A stretch of 64,000 bases of DNA, taken from Saprospiraceae bacterium. Lineage in GTDB: Bacteria; Bacteroidota; Bacteroidia; Chitinophagales; Saprospiraceae. The stretch spans positions 62,001 through 126,000 of the forward strand of contig JAEUUU010000166.1 in NCBI GenBank assembly GCA_016787345.1, given 5' to 3'. The translations under genes and the position numbers were made by a program. Positions 39,301-48,355 of the stretch are shown piece by piece; position 1 is the stretch's first letter, and the number at the start of each line of letters is the position of its first letter. Below the pieces are notes generated by a model. It saw only the letters and a list, made by a program, of their open reading frames with translations, did not search any database and had not been told where the DNA came from.

Positions 39301-40861
39301 TTGCACCATCCAGATCAAAGTCAACCCGCGCGAAGAAGTTTGCAACGACTTCGACGACGACTGCGACGGCTACGTCGATGAAGCGCAGGACTGGAAACGT
39401 ATTGCCAAACGCCTGGCCAAAGACGGCGGCGCATTTGACGAGTACGGCCTTTCGGTCGATATCGACGGTGAATGGGCTATCGTAGGTTCCAACAAGAAAA
39501 ATACCGACGGACAGTCCTTCGGCGCCGCTTACGTACTGCACCGCAGCAATGGTGTCTGGACCAATATCCAGCGTCTGCAACCCGATCCGCTGCCCTCCGG
39601 TACGCAGTTCGGTTACAGCGTGGCTATCGACGGCAATACCGTTGCCGTGGGCGCTCCTTCCGACGATGAAATGGCCGGCAACGCAGGCGCCGTTTATATT
39701 TATCAGCAAGATTCGGGCAACCCCAACAGCTGGTTGATGGTGAAAAAACTCTCGGCAGGCGATGCCGCCCAGGGTGACAACTTCGGCTGGGACGTCGATC
39801 TCGACGGCGACTGGATGATCGCCGGCGCTCCGTTGCACGACGGCGCTGGCGCCGACGCTGGCTCGGCATACGCTTTCGGCCGCAACGAAGGCGGCGCCGA
39901 CAACTGGGGACAAGCCGCTCAACTTGCCGGCAACGGCGTTGAAAGCCAGGACCACTTTGGCTGGAGCGTTGCCATCAGCGGCACACAAGCCGTGGTCGGC
40001 GCCCCGGGCGACGACGACAAAGGCCCCGACGCAGGTGCAGCTTATCGTTTCAACGGCGCAGCCAACTGGGCTCAAACCGCCAAACTGCTGGGCGCTCAAA
40101 CTTCGGCTGGCGACAACTTCGGTCGCAGCGTGGCCGCCAGCGGCAACTACGCCTTCATCGGCGCTCCGTACAACGACCTCGGCGGCGATGACGCCGGCGC
40201 CGCATTCCTCTTCAACCAGATCGGTCAAACGAGCCTGGTCGTAAATTACAACGCTCAGGATGGCGACAACTTCGGCGCCACTGTTTCGATCGACGGCGAT
40301 TATGCCGTGGTTGGCGCTCCGGGTGCAAATCCGTTCGGCGACAATTCGGGCAAAGCGTATGTCTACCTGATTGTCAACCAGGGCCTTGCACTGGTCGGCC
40401 AACTGACCGACGGCGGCGGCCAGGCCAACGACGCCCTGGCTTCCAGCGTAGCCATCAGCAATCGCATTGTACTGGTTGGTATTCCGCAAGACGACAATGG
40501 TTCGGAACTGAACCGCGGTTCGGTTTACTTCTACGAAGGCCTCTGCGTCGACGACAACACTGCCGTCCGTCCGCGTACCGATGAAGACGACCAGGTCTTG
40601 CTGAAAGGCCTCGACGTGCAGTGCTTCCCGGTTCCGTTCAGCGACAACCTGACCATTATGGTGAATTCCGCCGATGTCGACGTTCAGATCTCGATCCTGA
40701 ATGCACTTGGCCAGGAAATTTCGCAACTCAACCAGGGCAACCAGGTGGCCCCGGGACAATACCAGTGGCAAGCCGGCAAGGCACAACCCGGCATGTATTT
40801 CGTGCGGGTAAGCGCCGGCGGTCTGGTACAAACCAAACCGGTTGTACTGGCCCGGAATTAA
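36395..40861 (+). CDS. 1488-residue multi-domain surface protein, T9SS cargo
   Basis: A secreted giant with a signal peptide (cleavage near LQAQ-T). Domains in order: two near-identical PPC-like repeats (about residues 34-170 and 175-307; CGAGND, CGSSSYYGGED, YYLVVD), two further near-identical repeats (about 310-436 and 436-562; FSTPGQEKLYSFTP, YIDYFFKAASGGCNSSGW), a fibronectin-like segment (about 562-655), four HYR domains (about 655-978; DVTPP.ITCPA, TDNC, FPVGTT), one MopE-like EEVCNDFDDDCDGYVDE, about seven FG-GAP/integrin-type repeats (about 1000-1380; DNFG...VAISG..AVVGAPG) and a T9SS sorting domain (about 1406-1488). The architecture suggests an adhesin or matrix protein; no enzymatic motif is visible. 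Confidence 0.88.
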   Translation: MIMKEILPVFKHTTLRLLAMVLFGLFGTGLQAQTCPANLGTTVSIASLPYNGVALTTCGAGNDITSANATICGSSSYYGGEDLVFTFTPTTSGSITLSISSTSTWVGMMLYNGCPFIGQGGACVAQVQSSSGSPTMNAAVTAGVTYYLVVDTWPTPTCIPSFNLTITAPAAPPACPGGLGSFVNVTLPYNGVGLTNCGAGNDLTSSNTTVCGSSSYYGGEDQVYIFTPTASGPSTITFTSSSSWVGLMLYSGCPLAGAGGSCVAQAQSSAGNQTLNVTLTAGVTYYLIVDSWPSPTCHPSYNLSITAPGGFDPCSSIAPLSCGAAVSTTQSGTGVWDPSACGFSTPGQEKLYSFTPAASGTATLQVNSTSATGYIDYFFKAASGGCNSSGWTCIKDVFSTGSWTFSVTGGVTYYLLLDPETTSSVTQNFQINCPAAFDPCTSVTALSCGTAVSTTQSGSGAWNTTSCGFSTPGQEKLYSFTPTNSGTATLQVNSTSATGYIDYFFKAASGGCNSSGWTCIKDVFSAGSWNFTVTGGVTYYLLLDPETTGSVTQNFQINCPTLAPPCVTTPTSPTNGQTNICPSPTQTLSWPASPGAISYDVYFGTTTTPLFLQNTTATSLTVNTPTNGTYYWQILPRNASGPASGCNIWSFTKIDVTPPTITCPASVTANNSPATACSAVVFYGSIFGSDACGAPSLALQSGLPSGSTFPVGVNTVVYRATDNSNNTATCSFTVTVNDVTPPSITCPASLTANNDPGECGAIRNYSTPSASDNCGVQAVTLLSGLPSGSFFPVGTTVNTWRARDAANNSSTCSFSITIKDAEAPVVTCPPAVVKPNAANECGRQIDNLGNALITDNCIGLDFTNNSPGYFPVGTTIVTYIGSDNGGNSSSCTQSVTVQDVQFPYITCPSLIQVETDQFDCAATVSYAATATDNCDGYIVEYSTDPNSQFEIGLSSVIATVTDASGNSVNCTIQIKVNPREEVCNDFDDDCDGYVDEAQDWKRIAKRLAKDGGAFDEYGLSVDIDGEWAIVGSNKKNTDGQSFGAAYVLHRSNGVWTNIQRLQPDPLPSGTQFGYSVAIDGNTVAVGAPSDDEMAGNAGAVYIYQQDSGNPNSWLMVKKLSAGDAAQGDNFGWDVDLDGDWMIAGAPLHDGAGADAGSAYAFGRNEGGADNWGQAAQLAGNGVESQDHFGWSVAISGTQAVVGAPGDDDKGPDAGAAYRFNGAANWAQTAKLLGAQTSAGDNFGRSVAASGNYAFIGAPYNDLGGDDAGAAFLFNQIGQTSLVVNYNAQDGDNFGATVSIDGDYAVVGAPGANPFGDNSGKAYVYLIVNQGLALVGQLTDGGGQANDALASSVAISNRIVLVGIPQDDNGSELNRGSVYFYEGLCVDDNTAVRPRTDEDDQVLLKGLDVQCFPVPFSDNLTIMVNSADVDVQISILNALGQEISQLNQGNQVAPGQYQWQAGKAQPGMYFVRVSAGGLVQTKPVVLARN

Positions 40862-40887
40862 CTTGACTTGAGGTAAAATATGAGCAA

Positions 40888-40928
40888 AGAGGGGTTTGGC
40901 CGCCATGGTCAAACCCCTCTCTCTTTTT
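40888..40928 (+). terminator. Intrinsic terminator after the surface protein
   Basis: AGAGGGGTTTG (40888-40898) pairs with CAAACCCCTCT (40910-40920), followed by CTCTTTTT. It lies between two convergent genes and may also help stop bshC transcripts. Confidence 0.8.
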
Positions 40929-40930
40929 CC

Positions 40931-42523
40931 TTATTCAGCGTCTTCCAGAATCACCAATCCTTTGTCGAACGGATCAAGGTGTGTTTTGAGCGTATCCAGG
41001 AATGTTTCGCCGTATTTCAATTGATAGGGGATAAAATTGTCGTGACGCTCCTGCAAGCCGCCGCCGGGGAAAAGTTTTTCCTTGCCGGCGCGGATTTGGT
41101 TGAGCGCCACTTCGTGTTTTTGTTTCTCCGCGCGCAGCAGGCGGTTTTGCCATTGTTCGAAATTGCCCGTTGCCTTTACGCCGTCGGCACGCACGGCATT
41201 ATCCAAAGTCGGGTCGATGGCAGATGCTTTTTGCGCCAGGCGTTCATAGATGGCCTTTAAATCCTCAATTTCCGATTCCAGACTAACCTCAGCGGCAGCA
41301 TGGCGGTCGATGTACACCCGGACCAGTGCATCGGTGTCGTGGAAAAATTCGGCCGGCGAAAAACCGAACTTATGCAATTTTTTCACGGCGTCGCGGTCAA
41401 ACCACTGAACGGAGTTGCGCCGCAGGAGCATGGGGAAATTCACCCCGAAATGTTCGTAAAGGCTTTTGCGTTCGAGCCAGTAGGCCAGTTCGCCGCCGCC
41501 GCCGACGTAGGCCAGGTTGGGCAATACCATTTCCTGAAACAAAGGGCGCAGCACTACGTTGGGAGAAAAACGCTCCGGGTGTTCATCCAGTTCGGCCAGT
41601 ATTTCTTTTTCAGAAAATACCAAATTGGTATTCAGCACTTTGTACACACCGCCGTCCCGCACGATCCGTTCGCGCGAACCCGGCCTGAGATAAAACAGGT
41701 TGATTTCGCGCGGTGCAGCCTGGGTTTTGAAACCGAGTTCGTTGAGGCGCGCGACGGTTTCGCTTACGAGACGGTGCGCCGTATGATGGAGCAACTCATC
41801 GCGCATAACGGGGATGAAGTGTCGTTTCAGCGCAGGATGATTCATATTCAACACAACCAACCCAAAGCGCCCCAAAAATTCATGCAGCAAGGCTTGCGTT
41901 GCTTCGGAAAAAGTGGCGCGCGAAGCATAGGCTTTTTCAATTCGACCAAACAAGGTTTGCGCCGCTTCGCTTTCGCCCAGAATACCTTTCAGGTGATCCA
42001 AAACCGGGGTGAGCGAATCGGTATTCATACTGCCGACAGCGCCCTGCTCTCCCGACTGCCATTCGAGCCGACGGCCGAAAAGGTTGATGTGATTCAATTC
42101 TTCCAGATCATGGTCTTCGCTGCCGAGTACAAAAACCGGTACGATACGTTTGCCGGTTGAAGCATGTACCGCTTCTGCCAGATTGATCGTTGTGACGGCT
42201 TTATAAATAAAATACATCGGGCCCAGCAGCAAAGCCGGCTGGTGCGCCGTGACCACCGTAAAAGTATCGGGCGAAGCAAGGGCTTCGATTTGTTTGAAGA
42301 CAGGGGCAGTTTCCGGCAGAAAGGAATATTGTTCGCGTAGCGCTACGACCAGATCTTGTCTTGGAAACGACGCTTTACCCTTGGCTTCAATAATCGCTGC
42401 AAACGACTGAATTTCAGGCTCATACTGGTAAAACGGCCCCAAGCTGGCTTCGCCCGTGGCGTAGGCGAGATCGGTTTTGGCGAGTTGTGGAATTTGGGGG
42501 TAGGGCAGGAGGGTTTTGCGCAT
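40931..42523 (-). CDS. bshC: Bacillithiol biosynthesis cysteine-adding enzyme
   Basis: Adds cysteine to glucosaminyl malate, the final step of bacillithiol synthesis. The 530-residue length fits BshC. Typical segments are VVTAHQPALLLGPMYFIYKA (about residues 88-107), PVFVLGSEDHDLEEL (about 127-141, including the SEDHD motif), NLAYVGGGGELAYWLE (about 341-356) and FPMLLRRNS. Start at 42523 (MRKTLLPYPQIP) replaces a frame 34 codons longer. No bshA or bshB is in view. Its presence means the low-molecular-weight thiol here is probably bacillithiol, which is relevant to the sulfide oxidoreductase near 62 kb. Confidence 0.94.
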   Translation of the reverse strand: MRKTLLPYPQIPQLAKTDLAYATGEASLGPFYQYEPEIQSFAAIIEAKGKASFPRQDLVVALREQYSFLPETAPVFKQIEALASPDTFTVVTAHQPALLLGPMYFIYKAVTTINLAEAVHASTGKRIVPVFVLGSEDHDLEELNHINLFGRRLEWQSGEQGAVGSMNTDSLTPVLDHLKGILGESEAAQTLFGRIEKAYASRATFSEATQALLHEFLGRFGLVVLNMNHPALKRHFIPVMRDELLHHTAHRLVSETVARLNELGFKTQAAPREINLFYLRPGSRERIVRDGGVYKVLNTNLVFSEKEILAELDEHPERFSPNVVLRPLFQEMVLPNLAYVGGGGELAYWLERKSLYEHFGVNFPMLLRRNSVQWFDRDAVKKLHKFGFSPAEFFHDTDALVRVYIDRHAAAEVSLESEIEDLKAIYERLAQKASAIDPTLDNAVRADGVKATGNFEQWQNRLLRAEKQKHEVALNQIRAGKEKLFPGGGLQERHDNFIPYQLKYGETFLDTLKTHLDPFDKGLVILEDAE

Positions 42524-42606
42524 GACGGGTAAAATGAAGGCAAAGTAACAACACAAGCCCCTGAAAGTTTCGACCCGTTCCGTTTCCGGCAATCCGGTGT
42601 GAAGAA

Positions 42607-42646
42607 CAAAAAGAGATAGGGCCAACCGAGTTTGCCCGGCTGACCC
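42607..42646 (-). terminator. Probable terminator of the Cys-rich lipoprotein gene
   Basis: GGGCCAACCG (42619-42628) pairs with CGGCTGACCC (42637-42646), with two G-T wobbles. On the minus strand it is followed by TATCTCTTTTTG. It lies about 40 bases past the stop of the gene ending at 42687. Confidence 0.5.
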
Positions 42647-42686
42647 AATCCCGAATCATCTTTTATACTTGCGGCAGTTCAATCCA

Positions 42687-43097
42687 TCAGAAGTTGCAAT
42701 CCCACGACAGTTGTTTTTGAACGTTGGGGCCGCCGGCCGTTTTGGAAATCGTGGAACCGGTCGAACAAGCCTTGGCAGAGCCTGCGCCATTGCCGAGCAC
42801 GCCGACCCAGCCGCCCGCGGCACATACGTAGATCGTGCCGGGAGAAAGCAGAACCCGGGTGGTCACGCTTCCGGTAGCGGGATTGGTGAAGTAAAAGTGA
42901 TTACCGCCGGTAGTGCTGGTCAATTCCAGGCAACAATCGTTGCAGTTTTCGTAGCATTCGCCGCAGTCGGCGTAGTTCGTCCGTTCGGATGCGACGACAT
43001 CCGGGGTGGCGACCTGTTGTACGTTTTCTTTTTGGCAGGAATACATACCCAGAGATACAAACCCGACGGTGAGCAGAAGGAAGAAAGCCTTTTTCAT
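42687..43097 (-). CDS. Small cysteine-rich lipoprotein, unknown function
   Basis: A 136-residue exported protein. The signal MKKAFFLLLTVGFVSLGMYSC suggests lipid modification at Cys21. The mature part holds a dense cysteine cluster (C45, C48, C52, C55, C56 in ADCGECYENCNDCCLEL), then a glycine/threonine-rich stretch with two more cysteines and a final one in WDCNF at the C-terminus, nine in total. I do not recognise a family. The clustering suits metal or Fe-S binding, disulfide knots or a modified peptide, none of which is shown. It lies 163 bases downstream of a small HTH gene on the same strand. Confidence 0.7.
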   Translation of the reverse strand: MKKAFFLLLTVGFVSLGMYSCQKENVQQVATPDVVASERTNYADCGECYENCNDCCLELTSTTGGNHFYFTNPATGSVTTRVLLSPGTIYVCAAGGWVGVLGNGAGSAKACSTGSTISKTAGGPNVQKQLSWDCNF

Positions 43098-43260
43098 GTT
43101 GAAATCAGAAATTGGAGGTGAACAAAAGGATTGGAAAAAGACGGCGAATATTTCGCCTTGTGGTCGTGGTCGATTCGATCGGCAGGGAAGGCGGCGTCCG
43201 GACTATCCGCCCTCCGATTGTTCTTTTCTAACCACGGCACAAACCTCCTGTTGTGGGGTC

Positions 43261-43515
43261 TCAATCGTTGAGACTGGTCAAAATTTTTTTCAATTCGCTG
43301 AAATCCGGCGGCTTTTTGTAGAAATAAGACGGTCGCTCCTTGTCGTAATCGATGTCCGCATTCAAATCGCGGAGCTCGTCGAGGTAACGGAAAAGCGTGG
43401 CTCTGGAAACCCCCATGCGGTCGGCAAAAGCCTGCGGATCGCCGGTGGATTTGCGTTTAATGAGCTCGTGCAGGCGCACGAAACGTCTGATCAGTTCGAG
43501 GGAAAAGTTCATCAT
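43261..43515 (-). CDS. Small winged-HTH transcription regulator
   Basis: An 84-residue protein: MMNFSLELIRRFVRLHELIKR, then a helix-turn-helix (DPQAFADRMGVSRATLFRYLDELRD, split across about residues 30-54) and a C-terminal wing-like YDKERPSYFYKKP. It looks like an HTH_11/DeoR-type DNA-binding domain with no effector domain. The start at 43515 was chosen (MM; 43512 is possible) because the upstream 86 codons of the open frame are low in similarity to any protein. It precedes the Cys-rich lipoprotein gene on the same strand and may regulate it. Confidence 0.75.
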   Translation of the reverse strand: MMNFSLELIRRFVRLHELIKRKSTGDPQAFADRMGVSRATLFRYLDELRDLNADIDYDKERPSYFYKKPPDFSELKKILTSLND

Positions 43516-43938
43516 GAAGCGTATTAAAATGAATAAGGTTTCCGGCAGCCGGATGTAGCCGCACCGGGCCATACAACCGGAGCCAATGAATAGGAATATA
43601 CAAGACTTGAAGGAAATACTACTGTCGCGGTCGGGATAATTTGACCGTAAAACAGGGTGGTTCGGAAGGGGGGTGTGACGGAGGAAGGGTGACGGCAGGC
43701 ATAGGTTGTGTTGAATAAGTTTTATAAAAAGGTTAACTGTATGATAGGCAATTGTCTTGCAAGAAAGCGGCATTTTTTTATTTGTACAAGATTCATTGTG
43801 GAATTTTTATAATTTGAGAATCCCCCGACAAAGAATAAGCCCATGCGTACAAGTCCGCGACTTTTCCCGACCTTTGCGCCCGCCATCAAAAGCGCATTAG
43901 CACATTCCCTCATTAGCACATTAGCACATTAAAAAATA
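43516..43938. other. Intergenic region between HTH gene and ettA
   Basis: A 423-bp gap with no convincing gene. It is notably AT-rich in the middle (43720-43820). It holds a possible ettA -7 box (GACCTTTG followed by CGCC, 43869-43876, first base off consensus) and, next to the ettA start, three copies of a 12-mer described separately. I found no clear promoter for the HTH gene on the minus strand. Confidence 0.4.
43895..43930 (+). repeat. Three copies of CATTAGCACATT just before ettA
   Basis: The 12-mer CATTAGCACATT occurs at 43895-43906, 43911-43922 and 43919-43930; the last two overlap by four bases. The array ends 8 bases before the ettA ATG, so it lies in the leader if transcription starts near 43883. 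Its function is unknown. Confidence 0.85.
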
Positions 43939-45606
<1,668 letters not shown>

Positions 45607-45622
45607 AAAGTCTGCACAAAAG

Positions 45623-45721
45623 CATTGTGGCAGTAATTAACTTTGAGTGAACAATCCGCAAGGGATTGATTGTCAGCGACAAATATCCTTCGTCACTCAT
45701 TGCTCAATTACTGCCACAATG
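45623..45721. repeat. 99-bp element with 16-bp perfect terminal inverted repeats
   Basis: CATTGTGGCAGTAATT (45623-45638) is exactly inverted at 45706-45721. Inside, TGAGTGA (45644-45650) pairs with TCACTCA (45693-45699), and smaller pairs (ACAATC with GATTGT) extend the fold. The right arm contains the ATG (45719-45721) of the next gene. It could be a miniature mobile element or an RNA hairpin that masks the start codon. Confidence 0.8.
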
Positions 45722-46399
45722 AAACATCCTTTTTTACCGGCCGGACTGCTGGGCGTACTCGCATTTGCCGTGGGCATGAGTATGCAGAAACCCTTGAAAG
45801 GGAAACATTTTGAAGTGCCTCCGCACTATCCGTCCAACTTGCTCGGGCTGGAATTTCTCCCTGATACTGCGAGTATAGAAGTCTTTCTGGGGCCGGCGCC
45901 AACCCGCCAAAGCAAACTGGAAGCCTTACAGACAGCGTTGAAACGCGACAACTTTTTTGCGTTGTCGTACACGCTGTTTATGCTGGTGCTGGCCATCGTC
46001 GGCTGGACGAATACCCGAAAAAAAGTGTGGCTGCTGATGTTGCTGCTGGCGCTGCTGGTTGGCTGGGCTGATTTTCAGGAAAACGAACAAACGCTTCTTC
46101 TGCTGGACAATATGGGCAATCCGAATGCGCCTCAACTGCTGGCGGATATGCACCAGTGGGTCTGGATCAAAAGCCTGGGCTTCGCGGTGCTGTTGATTGC
46201 CGTTTCGACGTTTTTATGGACGGCCGGAAGGGTAGGGCGCGCCTTGTCCGTTCTCGGAACAACGGCCGGTTTGCTGGGCTTTTTATCGCTGTTGTGGGTG
46301 GGTTTTGTGCAGTTCTTCGGCTTGTTGGGCCTGCTGTTGTTTTTTCCGCTGTTGGTTGGGTATTGCTTTTACTACCAAACTCCTGCTACCCGGCATTGA
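45719..46399 (+). CDS. Four-helix membrane protein, unknown function
   Basis: A 226-residue protein. It begins with a hydrophobic segment (about residues 6-22, MKHPFLPAGLLGVLAFAVGM), then an extracytoplasmic stretch of about 60 residues, and four transmembrane helices (about 80-98, 104-120, 150-172 and 178-215). I do not recognise the family; the Trp-, Leu- and Phe-rich C-terminus is typical of small integral membrane proteins. The start at 45719 lies inside a long inverted repeat, which may affect translation. It faces a convergent serine hydrolase gene only 6 bases away. Confidence 0.65.
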   Translation: MKHPFLPAGLLGVLAFAVGMSMQKPLKGKHFEVPPHYPSNLLGLEFLPDTASIEVFLGPAPTRQSKLEALQTALKRDNFFALSYTLFMLVLAIVGWTNTRKKVWLLMLLLALLVGWADFQENEQTLLLLDNMGNPNAPQLLADMHQWVWIKSLGFAVLLIAVSTFLWTAGRVGRALSVLGTTAGLLGFLSLLWVGFVQFFGLLGLLLFFPLLVGYCFYYQTPATRH

Positions 46400-46405
46400 G
46401 GGCGT

Positions 46406-47428
46406 TCAACTACCCTTCAATTCGGAATAGATCGTAGCGGTAAGCGCAGAAATCACCCTGGGCAAGCTGTCCCGCTGGCTGCCCTTGGTCATGATGGTAA
46501 TCAGACACGGCTTGTTGTCGATATAAATAATACCCGATTCGTGCAGTTCGAAGGATCGTGTATCGTCCCATTCTCCAAACTTGTGCGCGATTTTGGTTCC
46601 CTTCGGCACGCCCGCAGTCAGGCCTTGTTCAAAAGTGGTTTGATTCAGCAGGCTCAAGGCAAATTCCGACAGATCAGGATTTAGATAAGAGGAGTTGAAC
46701 AGGGTTTTCATAAAAGCCGAATACTCTCTCGGCGAAATCCAGATCAGTCCGTCGGCAGGATCGGCAGTAGGCACCCCAATGCCCAAATCGATGAATACTT
46801 TTTCCAAAACCTTGTTATCCAGGTGTTTGGACAAGAGATAATGCGCGTTGTTGTCGGAATAGGATATGGCGTATTTGAGCAGTTCACGTACGGTATACGC
46901 CTGGCCTTCCTGTAAGGTTTTGCTCTTGTAGTTTTGCACCGGCAATTCCTTGTCTTTCGGTTTTTCGAACGTGTACTTCCGGTCGAGCACAGAAGGGTCG
47001 GCAGAAGCCAGCCGGAGATAAGCTATGAGTATTGGAACTTTCAGCAGGGAGCCGGGGTGATAACGTGTGTTGATATTCACGCCTGTCCATTCACCAGAAT
47101 TAAAAGTACGTAAGTAGACAGAAGCATTTTGCAGGACACCATCCGCTTTGAACTGGTTGATTTGCTCGCTCAACTTGCCTTTGATTCCGGCGAGATTAGG
47201 TGATTCGCAGGATGGATCGACAAAAATCAGTGGTCGTATAAACTCATAGCCATGCAGGCGCGTGCTGTTCAGTTCGCAGGGCACCGATTCGGTTCGAACT
47301 GATGCGGGGGAAGGTGAGAGTGCGTCGGCGAGGGTGTGTTTTACCCAAAAATAAGTAAGAATACAGCCTGCAGCAAAAAACGCGATCGCCGAAAAAATTT
47401 GAATTCCCCGTTTGGTGGATTGTGTCAT
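46406..47428 (-). CDS. Class A beta-lactamase-fold serine hydrolase
   Basis: A 340-residue exported protein with an N-terminal hydrophobic anchor (about residues 10-27; an AAGC at residue 22 could be a lipobox). The penicillin-binding fold is shown by Ser127-x-x-Lys130 in GSLLKVP, Ser191-Asp-Asn in YSDNNA and Lys283 in HKFGE (KFG where KTG is usual). The Omega-loop ExxLN motif of true class A beta-lactamases is not apparent, so beta-lactam hydrolysis is doubtful; a peptidase or other hydrolase role is equally possible. The start at 47428 places the anchor at the N-terminus; the frame runs 64 codons further upstream. Confidence 0.82.
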   Translation of the reverse strand: MTQSTKRGIQIFSAIAFFAAGCILTYFWVKHTLADALSPSPASVRTESVPCELNSTRLHGYEFIRPLIFVDPSCESPNLAGIKGKLSEQINQFKADGVLQNASVYLRTFNSGEWTGVNINTRYHPGSLLKVPILIAYLRLASADPSVLDRKYTFEKPKDKELPVQNYKSKTLQEGQAYTVRELLKYAISYSDNNAHYLLSKHLDNKVLEKVFIDLGIGVPTADPADGLIWISPREYSAFMKTLFNSSYLNPDLSEFALSLLNQTTFEQGLTAGVPKGTKIAHKFGEWDDTRSFELHESGIIYIDNKPCLITIMTKGSQRDSLPRVISALTATIYSELKGS

Positions 47429-47607
47429 GAGATTAGAAAAAAGGTCAGGTTTATTTAGAAATAGAGCGGCGCAAGTTCTGCAACCCTGTTGGAACGCCTT
47501 AGCCGAGATGTCGACAATGACGCTCATTAGCAAAACCAGTTTATTTCCGAGGCTTCGACGGCCGGGGCATTGCGTACGAAGGATATGCCACTCACCGTGT
47601 TTTTCAT

Positions 47608-47615
47608 TAATTTTG
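47608..47615 (+). promoter_or_regulatory. Putative -7 box (TAATTTTG) for the BI-1 gene
   Basis: TAATTTTG followed by CCC matches TAnnTTTG and lies 32 bases before the ATG at 47648. No -33 TTTG is seen at the expected distance. Confidence 0.4.
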
Positions 47616-47647
47616 CCCACTACTCTTCACCTAACTCCATTTCAATC

Positions 47648-48352
47648 ATGGACAATTACCGTCTTATACTGGACGAACAACAGGCACAGCGCGAGCAAGC
47701 CGCCTTCATGTCGAGGGTGTACGCCTGGATGTGCCTGGCACTGGTTATCACCGCCGGAGTGGCGTTGTACACGGCCTCTACGCCGGCTTTGTTTCAGCAG
47801 ATTTTCGGCAACAAACTCATTTTTTATGGTCTGCTCATCGGCGAACTGGGGCTGGTAGGCTGGCTTTCGTTGGCTGTAGGCCGCATGTCGGCGCAAATGG
47901 CAACGCTCGTATTTCTGGGCTATTCTGCGTTGAATGGACTCACGATGTCGGCCATATTTCTGCTTTATACCGCCGGCTCCATTGCTTCCACTTTTCTGAT
48001 TACGGCGGGTACTTTCGGCGCGATGAGCATCTATGGGTATTTTACCAAAAAAGACCTGACCTCGCTCGGCAATCTGTTGTTCATGGCGCTTTTGGGCCTG
48101 ATTATCGCATCTGTGGTCAATATTTTTTGGCAAAACAGCACGTTTTACTGGATTACCACCTATGCCGGGGTTTTGATCTTTACCGGTCTGGTGGCATACG
48201 ATACCCAGAAAATCAAAAACATGAACATCATCGGCAACGAGGGCACCGAAGAGGATCGAAAAGAAGCGATCATGGGCGCTCTGGCCTTGTATCTCGATTT
48301 CATCAACCTTTTCCTTTACCTGCTTCGCCTGTTTGGAAGCCGTCGCGACTAA
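47648..48352 (+). CDS. Bax inhibitor-1/YccA-family membrane protein
   Basis: A 234-residue inner-membrane protein with seven helices (about residues 24-45, 53-75, 82-100, 105-130, 135-152, 160-185 and 205-225). The family pattern SALNGLTMSAIFLLYT (about 98-113), TKKDLTSLGNLL and LVAYDTQKIKNM (about 188-199), ending in LYLDFINLFLYLLRLFG, is clear. Related proteins conduct calcium or act in membrane stress. The conserved C-terminal Asp pair region is present. Start at 47648 is chosen over 47570. It heads a run of plus-strand genes (gap of 3 bases to the next). Confidence 0.94.
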   Translation: MDNYRLILDEQQAQREQAAFMSRVYAWMCLALVITAGVALYTASTPALFQQIFGNKLIFYGLLIGELGLVGWLSLAVGRMSAQMATLVFLGYSALNGLTMSAIFLLYTAGSIASTFLITAGTFGAMSIYGYFTKKDLTSLGNLLFMALLGLIIASVVNIFWQNSTFYWITTYAGVLIFTGLVAYDTQKIKNMNIIGNEGTEEDRKEAIMGALALYLDFINLFLYLLRLFGSRRD

Positions 48353-48355
48353 AAC

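Noticed and set aside
38447..40912. An 821-codon open frame on the minus strand inside the large surface protein gene
   Set aside because: It is the antisense shadow of the repeat-rich, GC-biased plus-strand gene, has low-complexity Val/Ala/Gly composition and no recognisable domain, while the plus-strand reading has a signal peptide, HYR and FG-GAP repeats and a T9SS tail.
43781..43816. A TTTG-N23-TATAATTTG sequence as ettA promoter
   Set aside because: The -7 part has one extra base relative to TAnnTTTG, and a better-placed near match (GACCTTTG, 43869-43876) resembles the other boxes in this window.
43895..43930. A CRISPR-like array before ettA
   Set aside because: The repeats are only 12 bases, two overlap, there are no spacers of regular length and no cas genes are nearby.
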